From Beroe ovata (taxonomy: Eukaryota > Ctenophora > Nuda > Beroida > Beroidae), in the NCBI GenBank assembly GCA_946803715.1, contig CAMPET010000042.1, forward strand, positions 66,974 to 87,785: 20,812 bases of DNA. Direction: 5' to 3'. Positions 1 to 9,600 of this stretch are shown here, in pieces. Position 1 is the stretch's first letter. Every line of letters starts with the position of its first letter. Below the pieces are notes generated by a model. That model had not been told where the DNA came from. It searched no databases and saw only the letters and a program-made list of their open reading frames with translations. A program made the position numbers and the translations under genes.

Positions 1-27
1 CACACACACACACACACACACACACAC
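1..27. repeat. (CA)n microsatellite at the window edge
   Basis: An uninterrupted CA dinucleotide run, TG on the minus strand, fills the first 27 bases. It directly abuts the ligase exon ending at 28, so the GT of the splice donor is the first unit of the repeat. The true length to the left is not visible. Confidence 0.95.
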
Positions 28-2803
28 CTCGGATATTCCCTTTGTAGGATGTGCCAGCATGGGTTTCACAGGAACTCCAGGAGATAGTTTACAGTGCTCT
101 TGGCAATCCCGGACCCCGTGCTCTCGTATCATCTTGATAATGTGCTCAAAGTTGGGAAATTCGCAGTAACACGTCTTGACAATGTCAGCTGCCATATCCT
201 TCTCGACTGCCAAGTTGCCGCTCGCCACTGCGTCCTCAACAGCACCTGAGATAAATGATAACATTCAGAACCAACAGACGGGAAAATCTTTTGTCGAACA
301 TATGTAGCACGGCCCCAGTAGAGATTTGAGATATGCCACAATTGTGCAGCCATCATGGCAGCAAACCCCACCACGCCTCCTTTGCCGGGTGATTGCCCAA
401 CACCAACTGCTCTAACCTCCGGGAGGAGTCTGGACCACGGCATGGCCAAGTGCCACCAGGACAGTCTGTTCGGCGAGGCCACACCTCAGTTTCCCCAGCA
501 TGGACCTCGTGATGAACCGGGCCTCGCTCCCCTGACATGATACCAGTAGCTTCTTGATAAGAGCCACTTTCTGACCTGAGGAGACATGGTGGCTCATGAT
601 ATATTAGACTTGAAGTAGGGTGAAAATTCATTGCAAATGCTTATCAGTCATTAAATGATTTTGCATTATCATTCACTAATATGTGAAAGCAAGTACCTTG
701 ACCCTGGTTCCCGCTGATAGCCGTCATGTCAATGAGAGTTTGGAACACCCCCCTCACAGACAGAGGCTTGGGTTTGAACATGAGTTTTTGCTTAGCACGG
801 GATGCCTCCGCCACCAAACCGAGGTCAGCTGAAATGATTACACTCTCATTTTCTATCATTAATACACTAGATCGTTCACTAGATTTATCCCTCAAACTCA
901 GCGTCTCAATTTGGTCGTTCATTCTCACTCTCAGACAGATAACATTGGTAAACCGTGAAACTATTATATTTGGCATATTGAACACTTCACCATCGGGAGA
1001 CTTCCCATCGAATTGGTGTCACTTATCGGTCCGCGTGATCGCTCATATTTTGCAGCCCGTTACTTTCGACCCATTTTAATAACCCGATTGCTTAAACAGA
1101 TGTATATCACGACAAGTGATAAACGCGCGTGTCTGGTATCTACCAGTTTATCGAACGTAAACTATATAAGTAAAGGATAAATCTTATTATGACACAGTTC
1201 TCTCTAACATTATCGGAGCTGTGAAGATGTAATTATACCCACCCAGATCTGCTAGTTTAGCCTTCTGAGCGGCGATATTTACTCCGCAAGCTTCGTGGAT
1301 TGCTTTCATTACGACTGTCTCTCCGACCCCCAATTCAATGCCTTCATAAGCCGGAGCAACCTGACGGTATGTTGTAAACAAGGTGAGCAATGGTAATAAC
1401 GTGCGCGCACCCACCGCTGGGGGTGTTAATGGAAACTGGAGCAATAGTGCATTCTCTGTCTCACACTGTCTCACTCATGCAGTGGATAGTAGCACGGTAG
1501 AAATGATTACATTTTGCACGATGGGCAAGCAAATCATTGGGGGGGGTTGTAACAACCTGGTTCGTGCATAGATACACACAAAGGTGTAAATCATCGGGTG
1601 AGAGTATGGAGACAGAGCGTAGGAAATTGCTGAGAATATGCGTTTTCTGAAGCCGGGCACTGGTCTCTTCAATCGCCTGCAGTGAGAATTTCATGAAATG
1701 GAAATAGATTGGGATTAGCCGGAATCTGACTAACGATATTGATGAAGGAACAGTTGGATTCATCTTGATTCATGTGTAGAAGCAGCACTTACTTTCAGAG
1801 TATCCGTTAGGGCCTTGTACGGAACATCTTGTCCTGATTTCCAACATGCATCGCTGATTGGTCGATATTTGTCCCCCCTGGGGTTGTACCCCCCTTCCCC
1901 ACAAGCGTTAACCAGCTCTACTGATTTCGTATCTTGGACTTGATTCGATGCAGTTCCTTTCTTAGCTGGCGGTGAGTTCTTTGGGGACTTCTTCAGAGGC
2001 TTCTTAGTACCACTTTTCGGAGTGGACTTTTCAGAAACTGGAGTACCACCGTCTGATTTTCGAGGACTAGTTGTCTTTTCAGGTGAAATTTTGGCTAAAC
2101 CTCGAGTTTCCTGATTTTGAGTAGACTCGGGAACCGAAGTTTTACAATCGTCAACATTCTTCTGGGAGGAGAGTCCCCGTTTCTTGTAGTTGAACGATGC
2201 TAACCGGGATGCTATGGGGGATGGTCGGGGCACACTGGTTGCGGTGGGAGGTGACTCCTCGCCTTCATCCGGGGAGTCCTGATCCTCAATCAAACTCCTC
2301 ACTTTACCGGGGTGTGGGGTATGGACACGGTTAGCTAGTCTCGATGTAAACTCCTTGGATAACTTTGCGGTTTTCCGTTTCGGTATACTCCCTGTAGCTG
2401 GTGGTGTGGACAAGGGCGTATCCTCGGATTCGGAAGGGGATGATTTCGGAGGGGGGATGGTTACATTCTCAGAGTCGCTCTCCTCTTCCTCGTCCGATTC
2501 GAGGATCTGGACACGTCGCCTCTTCCCCGGTTTAATTGGGGACGTATCTGGTGACGTTTCTTCCGTCAGATTCACAGAGGATGGTGGACCAAGCTCAACA
2601 ACTTCGCCCGATATCCTCACTTTTTTCACTTCCGAAACTGTGGCCTCCATCTGTTCTTCTGGCCTTTCAGAGACCCTCTTCCCGTTTGTCTTGGTGTTAC
2701 TGGTTCGTGGGATCTCCTTCAGGATTTGAGGAGATTTGGAGGTCGGCGAGGAGCCATTCGAGGCCTTGCTCGAGAAGAAGGACGTGATGGATTTCTGCGA
2801 CAT
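28..2803 (-). CDS. LIG1: DNA ligase I (ATP-dependent), N-terminal part, six exons, runs off the window
   Basis: This gene encodes the replicative ligase that seals Okazaki-fragment nicks in the nucleus. Exons on the minus strand are 2803-1793, 1676-1557, 1360-1243, 828-697, 575-417 and 245-28. All have GT-AG borders and the phases are consistent, giving 586 residues. The ATG at 2803 is chosen because it puts a canonical PCNA-binding PIP box (QKSITSFF) at residues 3-10, as in human LIG1; the open frame extends upstream only to a GTG. Residues 11 to about 290 are Ser/Pro/Lys-rich and look disordered. They include an acidic stretch, a KRRRV nuclear-localisation-like motif and many SP/TP sites. 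The DNA-binding domain follows: [12 protein letters not shown], then [20 protein letters not shown], then [20 protein letters not shown]. The last codon read is the Glu of GISE, about 20 residues before the adenylated lysine expected from the human protein, so the catalytic domain lies outside. The exon 3-4 junction reproduces the human length exactly. The last donor sits in a CA repeat. Identity is very secure. Confidence 0.95.
829..1242 (-). other. LIG1 intron 3 (414 bp)
   Basis: This is the longest ligase intron in the window, bounded by a GTGGGT donor and a TTTCAG acceptor on the minus strand. It holds no gene or repeat that I can support. Open frames here on either strand are short and carry no recognisable similarity. 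Confidence 0.7.
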
Positions 2804-3639
2804 TCTTGTGACCAACGGTTCTCCCACTCTAACTTTCCTGTAAAAATTGGTTGCGTCATATATTTATCTTGATATTGGACTTATTATTGAATAACCAGCC
2901 GTAACAGGAGTTGGGATATAACGTTGATTTTCGGTGATTGCTCTTATTAATAACAGAATGTTTGGGAAAGTTTACCACTCTAACCGGTAGCTGGTCATAT
3001 GACCACAAATATCGGGTGCCTTTCCACAACCGCGTTCTCAAAGTCTAAGTTTATCAATTCTGAGCTACTTAACCATGGATGCACAGAAACAAATTCTCCC
3101 AATTTTTAAGTGGGAAGTGGTGATTGGCGGTTTGCGGGTTAAATTTGGACGCAGTGTGATAAGTTGGTAGCTATCATGGGTGTGTGTATGTGTTTGTGTT
3201 GAGCAAGCAACTAATTAGTTTCGGTATGATCAAGCACATTGTGTGTTTCGTGATGCCCAGGCAACCTATATCATCACCCTACGAACGTCAGCAAAAATAA
3301 ATACAAAGTTTATGGGTATATATTTCAAGATGAATCAAATATCATTTTTATAACACCATAAATATCAATCTGAAGACTCCTTAAAGTTTAAATGCTTAAA
3401 TTGAGATATGGATGATCAAAAGATCAAATATTCGTCTGCAGACGAGAATGGCATCAAATAAACAATAAATCATAGATTGAGAGAGAGAGAGGTTGTTCAA
3501 TCTGAATCAGCTTCACAGTTTATACAAAAGCTTTACCGTGTCATCGACCAAAAACAAAGACAACGCGAAACATCATAAACATTATCCATCACATCAAATG
3601 AGAGACTTACAAGGAAAACACAAATCACCATCACTATCA
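2804..3639. other. Intergenic: LIG1 5' flank and 3' flank of the TIR-HEAT gene
   Basis: The ligase 5' UTR and promoter should lie just right of 2803. On the minus strand a TTTTTACAG that resembles a 3' splice site lies about 35 bases upstream of the ATG, so a 5' UTR intron or a trans-spliced leader is possible. No TATA box is evident. Short palindromes occur at 3209-3220 (AACTAATTAGTT) and 3432-3445 (TCGTCTGCAGACGA), and a GA run occurs near 3479-3491. No canonical AATAAA was found on the minus strand just downstream of the TIR-HEAT stop codon. No gene is seen here. Confidence 0.6.
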
Positions 3640-4935
3640 TTATTCATCACTTTGCCCCAGGGACAGATTGTTGAATTCTTCCTGCAGTGTTTTCAGCACT
3701 TTCATTCCCTCCTCGGCCTCCGGTGTTCCTATTGCTTTGAGCGCTTTCATAGCGGCCTCCCTAACGTCACTAATGACGTCATTCCGCCATATTTCCAGTA
3801 ACCTGGGGACCGTTGTGGGATCTTTAAATTTGGCCAGTGCCAGGCACGCACTTTCCCTAACAAGCCGATCAACATCGTGTAGGAGCTTTGCGACCCTGTC
3901 CACGGAAACGGGACTAGTGATTCCCGTGAGGGCCAGGGATATGCACGCTACAGCCCGGATATTGGGGTCTGAGTCTCGGAGTAACTTGTGCAGAGCGTTG
4001 AGAACTCTCTTGTTCTTGATCTTCTTCAAGTTCTGGATACTGTCGTATCTCACCGAGCTGTGAACATTGAATACCTCCTCCATGCTGAGTCGAACACTAA
4101 ACCCGTCCTTGCACCGTACCCAGAAACTATCGGCAGTTTCTTCCTTCGACTGGCCGTCAGGGAACACAAACTTATCGTAGATCGCCCGAGTTATGGAAAC
4201 AGCGTTACGTTCCAAGTCAAAACACCAGAGAGCTAGGGCTTTCTTAGCCCAGGGGTCATCGAAATCAAGGTGGTTGTAGTCGTATGTGTAGTCAGACTTG
4301 ATAGAGTCGAGTACCTGTGTGAGCGTTACCTCAGTAACAGAATCCCCGAAATTCCTACTCCAGAACCCCTTCAGATGGATGGAATTGGTCCGTCGGAGAG
4401 TCTTTGACCTGTACATGGCTGCCTGATCGGCCTTGTCTTCATCCGAGAACAAGATATGATAATTCTCCAGTCTTTGGTCGTCTGACAGATCAGTTTTCAG
4501 GGTTTCATTGAGGTTTGTTACGAGCAATCTATCATTCTCCGCATCACTGAGTTTGCGATCGAGACAGATCCATTGTACACAGCTGAGTATGAGCCTGAGG
4601 CCAGCATCCATGTTTTGGACAACCTCGCTAACCCGACAATACGTTATGGGGAGAATCTTCTTACTGGAAACACGAGCGAGTGAAACTTCATCTTGACAGA
4701 ATTTTGACTTGACCGAGTGTTCGCTGAGAATGAATATGAATATGTCACAACCTATCACAGCACTTCCAATGTTTTTGAAGAAGTTGCTGCCTCCACGAAG
4801 TTTGGTATCCACCCAAACATCGAACCCGTTGGCAGTAAGCAATTCACGGATTCTGAGCATTAATTCAGAGTCTTGATGAGAATAACTGATCATCACATTG
4901 AACTTGGATGCGTTTTCGAATGGCTGGTCTCCCAT
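3640..4935 (-). CDS. TIR domain - HEAT repeat protein, intronless, possible NAD-cleaving immune or stress effector
   Basis: A single uninterrupted frame of 431 codons starts at an ATG with A at -3 and ends in TAA. Residues about 11-150 form a TIR domain: FNVMISYSHQD (strand A and box 1), GFDVWVDTKLRGG (strand B and BB loop), CDIFIFILSEHSVKSKFCQDE and KKILPITY. Glu83 in CQDEVSLA aligns by motif with the catalytic glutamate of SARM1-type TIR NADases. Residues about 170-305 (WSRNFG, FDDPWAKKALALWCFDLER) are not recognised. Residues about 308-413 hold roughly three HEAT/PBS-lyase-like repeats, for example DSDPNIRAVACISLALTG, VDRLVRESACLALAKFKDP and ISDVREAAMKALKAIGTPEA. No signal peptide or membrane segment is visible, so it is probably cytosolic. 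Known family: TIR domains either scaffold innate signalling or cleave NAD. Inference: the HEAT part may sense a ligand or regulate the TIR, as ARM repeats do in SARM1, with the domain order reversed. It is intronless between intron-rich neighbours, so retroposition or horizontal transfer is possible. Confidence 0.88.
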   Translation of the reverse strand: MGDQPFENASKFNVMISYSHQDSELMLRIRELLTANGFDVWVDTKLRGGSNFFKNIGSAVIGCDIFIFILSEHSVKSKFCQDEVSLARVSSKKILPITYCRVSEVVQNMDAGLRLILSCVQWICLDRKLSDAENDRLLVTNLNETLKTDLSDDQRLENYHILFSDEDKADQAAMYRSKTLRRTNSIHLKGFWSRNFGDSVTEVTLTQVLDSIKSDYTYDYNHLDFDDPWAKKALALWCFDLERNAVSITRAIYDKFVFPDGQSKEETADSFWVRCKDGFSVRLSMEEVFNVHSSVRYDSIQNLKKIKNKRVLNALHKLLRDSDPNIRAVACISLALTGITSPVSVDRVAKLLHDVDRLVRESACLALAKFKDPTTVPRLLEIWRNDVISDVREAAMKALKAIGTPEAEEGMKVLKTLQEEFNNLSLGQSDE

Positions 4936-4974
4936 TTTCCCTGAGCTATTGATGAAATATGGGTCAAAATGTGT

Positions 4975-5050
4975 CAGAAATTTAATAAAATTACCGACGA
5001 GTTTGAACTAAAAGTTATGGCGCGAACTGTGCGCGCGCGTGCGCAAAATT
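4975..5050 (-). promoter_or_regulatory. Putative promoter of the TIR-HEAT gene
   Basis: About 90 bases upstream of the ATG lies a short CpG-dense stretch near 5019-5045, with alternating GCGCGCGCGTGCGC and GGCGCG. It stands out from the AT-rich flanks. No TATA box is obvious. Assignment is by position and composition only. Confidence 0.35.
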
Positions 5051-5626
5051 GAAGAAAAGTTTTGCTAGTAATAAGCAATTCGAGAACAACGTTTCATGTG
5101 TGACACAGTGGCACAAAAACATAACACTTCACAGGTATTGTACAACACAGTACAGAAAACTGTGTATAACAGTTCCCGGGTATATCAACAGGTTGAAGTT
5201 AGGGAGACTAAAATGTTGGGATTTCTCCAAAACACTGTTCCAATTTCACATGCTATGAAACTGATGCAAAGGACGTGAGGGGGCTGGAAATAAAGGACAA
5301 GATGAGGAAAATATGAAAAAAGAAGGATCGCAGGAGGTGGAACGTCGAGATGAAAAAGAAGGATGGATCTATATCGGACCTTAAACAAAGTATCAGGCAA
5401 TGGAAAGATTTTCGCGGAAATCATAGAAAACGAGATACAAAACACAGCACGCAATCCATGAAACAAAACAAGAATGGAAGTTAACAGTCAAATGAAAGCG
5501 CAGATTTGAAGAACAACAATATGACTCTGCAAACAGTATCTTTGCCAAGCACAGCTGATACAATGAATCAAGATACTGTGTTATCATTCCAGTAAAGCTG
5601 GCAGTGGTGCAAATCCAGGGGGGGAT

Positions 5627-5646
5627 GGGGGGGATATATCCCCCCC
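5627..5646. repeat. Perfect 20-bp G-tract/C-tract palindrome
   Basis: Seven G, then ATATAT, then seven C form a self-complementary 20-mer. It sits in a purine-rich to pyrimidine-rich transition with extra G-runs on the left and CCCCTCC blocks on the right. It may be part of an old mobile-element end or simply structure-prone DNA. Confidence 0.7.
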
Positions 5647-5940
5647 AATAATTTGGTGCCATCCCCTCCAATAATTGCAAATATCATCCCCTCCAAAATT
5701 CCAACCATCTCTACTATCAGGATATGCTAAATTCCGCCGTGTTTGCATAAGCACCCTATTGAATGATACACTGCTGCTCTCATTATTGAACACCGATCAT
5801 TATTTGTCCAATCTCATTAATGTATGGGGTCTGTAAAATGCATATGTGGATAAACAAGCAAATTGGTGCAGTGCATAGCATCTTTAATCTTTTTCAAAGC
5901 TAACGCTACAGACTAATCACGTTTTCACCTCTAAACCTAC

Positions 5941-5994
5941 NTGTGTGTGTGTGTGAGTGTGTGTGTGTGTGTATGTGTGTGTATGTGTGTGAGA
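5941..5994. repeat. (TG)n microsatellite with ambiguous base
   Basis: Imperfect TG/GA repeat beginning with an N at 5941, consistent with an assembly uncertainty in a length-variable repeat. Confidence 0.9.
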
Positions 5995-6640
5995 GCGCGG
6001 TGACAACAACTATATATCCCAGCAAGAAACACCACTGCAATATCCCACTGCAATATCCCAGATATAGGTAACTGCAAGGGCAGGTCATTAGCAATTTAAC
6101 AAATGTACAACCACAACTACATTGCAAAGAGAAACGATGATGTACTCATAAATACTCACAATTGCGGTATTCGGAGTCTGAGTAGTCGAGTGAAGCAGGT
6201 CCTAAACATACACCATCACTACCTGTACGCAAGTATACGGTCATCACTAGATATAGTCGATAGGGTAGTCATAGGTGTGAAACGATGTATTAAGAAGGAG
6301 GAATTTCGTCATATAGCTGCTAGCACCTAGAGAATCAGATAGGAATAGAAATGAATTTCCCTGTGTGATTGAAAGACCACTTTAGATTATTATCATTTAC
6401 AGTTAAAGATAAGTCACGTTATCTATAAACAATGAGAACCAGCAGCATACTAATTTCACCTGTAACAACAATTCAAAGTTATATTTAACCAATAGGTAAC
6501 CATTACAACAAGTATTGATTTTCTATTTTCAATTCAAACAGCATTTCTAAATATTTCATGTTTTCGTTGTGTCTTCCTCATTAACATCAAGAAGTTTCAT
6601 CATCGGAAAAGAGCCAATTCATAGCTCAAGCCTCGGTTAT

Positions 6641-9600
6641 TCACATTTCAAGCAGTTGAGCAACCGTTGGACGTCTCGATCTATCCTTCTGCAAGCACAG
6701 CTCCAATACTTTGACGATATCAGGAAACGGGAGACTGGGGATGGCTATGGGTTTCGTTGAGATGATAGCCATGTACTTCATCTGCGGTATGGTAAGTAGT
6801 GTGTTAGAACGGTCAGAAGTGTGTTAGAAATAAGACCCTGACTTTAATCGTTACATTCCGTTACGGTAATATACTATGGTTGGTAAATTCTGCGGTATAT
6901 ATAACGATTTGTTATTGTCTTATGTTGAAGCAATCATGAGACAATTTTAATACTTTCCCCTCATCATTTCTCACTCACAACTGCACTGAAAGTGCACTAA
7001 ACCATGTAGACAATGAGTCGCTAATGGACAAACTTACCTGCATTTTGTCGATGTGTTGGTATGGGGTACATCCGAAACAAATCTTGTAGAGAATACACCC
7101 CAGAGAGTAGACATCACTACGATAGCCAAGGATATTGCTCTCTGCTGCCCCAAACGTACCCGATAACATCTACAGGATAAGGGTATTGCTCAGCAATGTG
7201 AGGTGGAGTAATGAAGTAAATTAGGGTAAATTACCTATAATCATGGTGTATTTCTCACGTACACGCGAATGGAAGAGTACTACAATATCAGAATACAAGC
7301 AGCGTTCATCATTCACGTGTTACCTACCTCAGGAGCAATGTAGTTGGGTGTTCCCTCTGGCTGCTGTATAATCATGCTTGTGATATCGGCATCGGCAACG
7401 GTCTGACTGATGCCGAAATCAATAAGCTTCACCCGACCCTTTACCTTCATGAAGTTCTGAGGCTTGAGATCCTGGGTGGAGGTCCAGTGTCAGAGGGATT
7501 AGGGGGGGGCTTGATTGTGGGCCAGGAGCCTTATCGACAATTGGACAAAAAATGTTGGCCAAGAACCCCACATCTGAGAGTGATTTGCCGATGAGTAAGC
7601 TGAAAAATTCCCACGGATTCGGATTCTACGTCAAAAAATACGCCGGGAACACTATGTCTGAGTATGTCTCCAGAAAAAACATTTTTCGACATCAGTATGT
7701 CCCATTGATTCTTGTGTTTTTGCAGTGCTTGCTTCCCACAGGTTTGAAATCATCATTTGGGCGTGGTTCCACGGCGACTACGAACCAAATATTATTGCAA
7801 ATAGGGTTGATACTTGTAGTTTGAGAGTAGGAGAGATGATTTGGTGGAAAATTAGCGTGGTCAGTGCCCTTCAATCCTTCATTAGAGGCCTTCAAAATCG
7901 GAGTATAAAAGTGTGGGTTCACTCGCTTCACTTTCTACCGATGCTGAAATCAGACATTCGAAGAAAACTTTTTGCTCGATTTCCAAGTAGATACCATCGA
8001 ATCCTTTGTAATTTTGGACGCTGAATCGATTCCCGATCGAATTTACACCCCATCTTGCTTCCCTGAGGTGATGCAAGTCATGTGACTCTGAGCCTCACTT
8101 CTGAGAGTAAATTGTAATTTACACTGATTTGCCCATGAGTAAGCTGAAAAATTCCCCCGGATTCGGATTCTACGTCAAAAAATACGCCGGGAACACTATG
8201 TCTGAGTATGTCTCCTGAAAAAACATTTTTCGACATCAGTGTGTCCCATTGATTTTCGGGTTTTTGCAGTGCTTGCTTCCCACAGGTTTGAAATCATCGT
8301 TTGGGCGTGGTTCCACGGCGACTACGAACCAAATATTATTGCAAAGAGGGTTGATACTTGTAGTTTGAGAGTAGGAGAGATGATTTGGTGGAAAATTAGT
8401 GTGGCTAGTGCCCGTAAAGCCTTCATTAGAAGCCTTCAAAATCGGAGTATAAAAGTGTGGGACCACTCGCTTCATTTTCTACCGATACTGAGGTCAAAAA
8501 TCCGAAGGAAAATAATTAGTCCATTTTCATGCAAATACCAGTGATTCCTATGTATTTTTGGACGCTGAATCGATTCCCGATCGAATTTCGGCCCTATCTT
8601 GCTTCCCTGAGGAGTTGTTTGTCACCCCAAATCTGGGAAGGAATTCGAATTTTACCCAATTTCAAAATCGGGGTATAAAAGTGTGGGATCATTCACTTCA
8701 CTTTCTACCGATGCTGAAATCAGACATTCGAAAAAAAATTTTTGCTCGATTTTCAAGCAGATACCATACCTATGTAATTTTGGACGCTGAATCGATTCCC
8801 GATCAAATTCTAACCCTGCCTCGCTTCTCTGAGGTGATGCCGGTCATATGACTTCAAACATCAAGTTTATTGTGAGAAAGCGGAATTTTCACTATTTTCG
8901 AATGTATTGGGCTACTTCAGAGGTACCTCATCATCAGAAATGGACTCCAAATCGGCAAGTGGATTGGAGAAATCATGACGAACAAACAAACAAGTACCTA
9001 ACAAAATTGTAATATAGATTTTAGGTCTATGAACGGCATTCACATAATGATAAATTCATATGAAATTCATATGAATGGATAATCTCACCTTATGTATAAT
9101 CTTGTGCGAGTGTATACAAGCGACAGCCGACAACATCTCTTGCCAAAGCAAGCATGTCTCAAAGTATTTCTGTTTGGTGGGTGTGTCTCGTAAACAAGGC
9201 GTGTGTTGGAGGTAGGTATGCAGATCACTTTCACCGTATTCCAACACAAGGTTCAGGCGACCTCGGTCCTTCACAAGCTGGATGATAACCATATTATGAA
9301 GTTGAAAACGGGATGAATTGTGATAGCCAAGTCCCAAGGAAATAGATGGGGGATTGGGGAAGAATGAGAATTACTTCGAATTCCAGTAAGTTTATGATGC
9401 AGTCTTCGTGCCTGAGCATTTTCAGGAGTTGGATCTCTCGTTCCATTTCCTCTTTATTCTTGGGATTCAACTTCTGGAGGCTGACAACCTTTATTGCCAC
9501 CATCTCATTGTAAAAACCCTTAAAAACTTGACAGGACGCTCCTTTTCCAATTGGTTTCTGAGAAATTGATCGGATCAGTTAGTGAAATGAGTGATATCTG

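Larger units (their letters stand above)
5051..6640. other. Intergenic: low complexity, G/C-tract palindrome, TG microsatellite, small tandem repeats
   Basis: No gene is supported between the TIR-HEAT promoter and the kinase stop codon. Visible structure includes a perfect palindrome of seven G, ATATAT and seven C at 5627-5646, followed by two further CCATCCCCTCC-like blocks. There is a TG repeat with an unresolved base at 5941, and a 14-base direct duplication of CACTGCAATATCCC near 6030-6060. The 3' UTR of the kinase should fall in the right end of this stretch. Open frames here, such as 75 codons at 6103-6330, show no family resemblance. Confidence 0.6.

Noticed and set aside
2355-2729. 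124-codon plus-strand frame opposite LIG1 exon 1
   Set aside because: Mirror frame of the Ser/Glu/Asp-rich ligase coding sequence. The ligase reading is confirmed by the PIP box and downstream exons.
2803-2827. Upstream extension of the LIG1 start
   Set aside because: The extra codons begin with GTG, not ATG, and push the PIP box away from the N-terminus. The ATG at 2803 fits the family.
3668-4063. 131-codon plus-strand frame opposite the HEAT repeats
   Set aside because: Antisense shadow of a clearly supported coding sequence.
6103-6330. 75-codon plus-strand ATG frame
   Set aside because: AT-rich intergenic sequence with no similarity, splice context or promoter signal.
7725-8024. Open frames of ~80-100 codons in each copy of the intronic repeat, on both strands
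   Set aside because: Similarity between copies follows from DNA duplication. Both strands are open, substitutions are not biased to third positions, and no known protein is recognised.
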